Positions 14,901 through 16,250 of a DNA stretch of 16,250 nt are shown one piece after another. Every line of letters starts with the position of its first letter. Positions within the stretch are counted from its first letter, which is position 1. The notes under the pieces are model-generated. The model searched no databases and had not been told where the DNA came from. It saw nothing but the letters and a program-made list of their open reading frames with translations. Source of the stretch: an uncultured Lachnospiraceae bacterium (GTDB lineage Bacteria; Bacillota; Clostridia; Lachnospirales; Lachnospiraceae); NCBI GenBank assembly GCA_905193085.1, contig CAJJNI010000030.1:1-16250 (forward strand), given 5' to 3'. A program made the translations under genes and the position numbers.

Positions 14901-16250
14901 TTATCTGAATGCTGCACTATTCCATCTTAACTCATTCTTAAGATTTCTTATTGTAGTATCTTTATCAATAAATACTGTCTCAATACCCATTGCAGCACCC
15001 CAGTCACCCATCTGTTCTGCTGTAATATCCATTGAGAACGCTGTATGGTGTGCACCACCTGCTAAAATCCAGCTTTCTGCTCCTGTAATCAAATCAGGCA
15101 TTGGTTTCCACAATGCTGTTGCAACAGGAAGTTTTGGCATTGGAATATCCTGTTTAAGACATTCAACATCATTAATTATAAGACGGAAACGATTTCCCAT
15201 ATCAACTAATGAACATGCAATACCTGCACCCTGTTTTGATGTAAATACAAGACGTGCCGGGTCTTCTCTGTTTCCCATTGAAAGAGGACAAACCTTAATT
15301 GAAGGTTTAACATCAGCAATTGAAGGACAAACTTCTAACATATGGGACTGAAGAATCGCTTCCTTGCCTGATGTAAGATGGTATGTGTAATCTTCCATAA
15401 ATGAAGTTCCTTTTGGATTCTCCATTCCTGCTGACATAATCTTCATAAGACGAACCATAGCGGCTGTCTTCCAGTCACCTTCGCCACCAAAACCATAGCC
15501 ATCAGCCATAAGTCTCTGCATTGAAAGACCCGGAAGCTGTTCAAGTCCTGATAACATCTGGAAGTTAGTAACAACTGCCTGATAATTATGTTCTTCAAGG
15601 AATCTTCTGAATCCGATTTCCTGCTGTGCCTGAACGGCAACATGTCTTCTGAATTCAGCTTCATCTCTGCCTTCAAGTAAAATATCATAAGAATTATAAT
15701 ATTCTTCTACTAAAGCATCTGTATCAGCTTTCGAAACCGCCTGAACATATTCTGCTACATCTGTAATATTATAAGCATCTATTTCCCAACCAAATTTAAC
15801 TTCTGCTTCTACCTTATCACCTTCAGTAACAGCAACATCACGCATATTGTCACCAAAACGAACTACTCTAATATGGCTGCTTTCCATTACACCAACAGCA
15901 GTTCTCATCCAGCTTCCAATTGACTTCTGAACTCTCTCATCTGTCCAGTGTCCGACAACAACTTTTCTTTCAATACCCATACGGCTTACCATGTGTCCAA
16001 ATTCGCGGTCGCCATGTGCAGACTGGTTCGTATTCATGAAATCCATGTCGATAGTATCCCATGGAATTTCACGATTAAACTGAGTATGAAGATGTAAAAG
16101 AGGTTTACGATATTCCTGAAGCCCTAAAATCCACATTTTTGCCGGTGAAAATGTGTGCATCCATGTAATAACACCGGCGCAATATTCATCTGCATTTGCT
16201 TCATTAAAGCATTTTCTGATTGATGCTGAATCAATTAATGTTGGTTTTAG
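14901..16250 (-). CDS. araA: L-arabinose isomerase (5' end beyond window)
   Basis: The 449 visible residues lack only about the first 50 of a roughly 500-residue enzyme that turns L-arabinose into L-ribulose in the cytoplasm, the entry step of arabinose catabolism. The match to the Escherichia coli enzyme is close throughout: HTFSPAKMW, LHTQFNREIPWDTIDMDFMN, GHWTDERVQKSIGSWMR, RFGDNMRDVAVTEGDKV, and LPVATALWKPMPDL. The four metal/catalytic positions are present: the Glu in GFGGEGDWK, the Glu in GTSFMEDYTYH, the His in QSHMLEVCPS and the second His in AGGAHHTAFS. The reading frame is open to the window end, so the first ATG-like codon at 16160 is internal. It lies 111 bases upstream of the pectate lyase gene in the same direction, consistent with a pectin/arabinan utilisation cluster. 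Other ara genes may lie beyond the edge. Confidence 0.97.
   Translation of the reverse strand, partial: LKPTLIDSASIRKCFNEANADEYCAGVITWMHTFSPAKMWILGLQEYRKPLLHLHTQFNREIPWDTIDMDFMNTNQSAHGDREFGHMVSRMGIERKVVVGHWTDERVQKSIGSWMRTAVGVMESSHIRVVRFGDNMRDVAVTEGDKVEAEVKFGWEIDAYNITDVAEYVQAVSKADTDALVEEYYNSYDILLEGRDEAEFRRHVAVQAQQEIGFRRFLEEHNYQAVVTNFQMLSGLEQLPGLSMQRLMADGYGFGGEGDWKTAAMVRLMKIMSAGMENPKGTSFMEDYTYHLTSGKEAILQSHMLEVCPSIADVKPSIKVCPLSMGNREDPARLVFTSKQGAGIACSLVDMGNRFRLIINDVECLKQDIPMPKLPVATALWKPMPDLITGAESWILAGGAHHTAFSMDITAEQMGDWGAAMGIETVFIDKDTTIRNLKNELRWNSAAFR

Noticed and set aside
16158..16160. ATG as start of arabinose isomerase
   Set aside because: The frame stays open to the window end and the upstream residues still match the family, so this Met is internal.

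Overview
The window reads as chromosomal DNA of a low-GC, Gram-positive anaerobe, most likely a gut-type Lachnospiraceae (Clostridia). The grounds are: AT-rich sequence with strong AGGAGG ribosome sites and TTGACA/TATAAT promoters; secreted plant-wall enzymes carrying dockerin modules; a K+-dependent type of pyruvate kinase without an extra C-terminal domain; and a very long 2-hydroxyacyl-CoA dehydratase activase-type protein typical of strict anaerobes. A pectin-using relative of Lachnospira/Roseburia would fit, but the genus cannot be fixed from sequence alone. No phage, transposase, CRISPR array or obvious island boundary is seen.

Layout. (1) 1-1699, minus strand: the 5' end of polA (cut by the window edge, with a proofreading domain that appears dead), preceded by a small zinc-finger anti-sigma-like membrane protein. 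(2) 1739-1900, minus: a tRNA-Leu(CAA) with its own promoter and terminator. (3) 1951-3140, minus: a two-gene secreted unit, comprising a broken and internally shortened V8-type serine protease followed by a small protein with a half-degenerate dockerin. It has its own promoter and terminator. (4) 3200-7054, minus: an operon of a rhomboid-fold membrane protein with a C-terminal zinc-binding tail (TTG start), pyruvate kinase, and a divergent LysA-type decarboxylase, driven by a perfect consensus promoter. (5) 7106-11562, plus: a divergently transcribed single gene for a 1412-residue two-headed activase / DUF2229 / dehydratase-like fusion, with its own promoter, a palindrome near the transcription start, and a strong terminator. 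(6) 11414-11702: a gene-free stretch crowded with inverted and direct repeats. (7) 11703-16250, minus: L-arabinose isomerase (5' end off the window) followed by a large secreted pectate lyase with three Ig-like domains, a Pro/Thr linker and a dockerin.

How they fit. Regions 3 and 7 are extracellular polymer use: the pectate lyase cuts pectin backbone and AraA channels the arabinose of pectin side chains into the pentose pathway. Dockerins on both sides of the window suggest that the strain assembles enzymes on cohesin-bearing scaffolds, although no cohesin lies here. Region 4 is central carbon and lysine/peptidoglycan metabolism with an unexplained membrane protein leading the operon. The least understood gene is the activase fusion in region 5. 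It carries all parts of an ATP-driven low-potential electron donor plus a dehydratase-like module in one chain, with no partner gene beside it.
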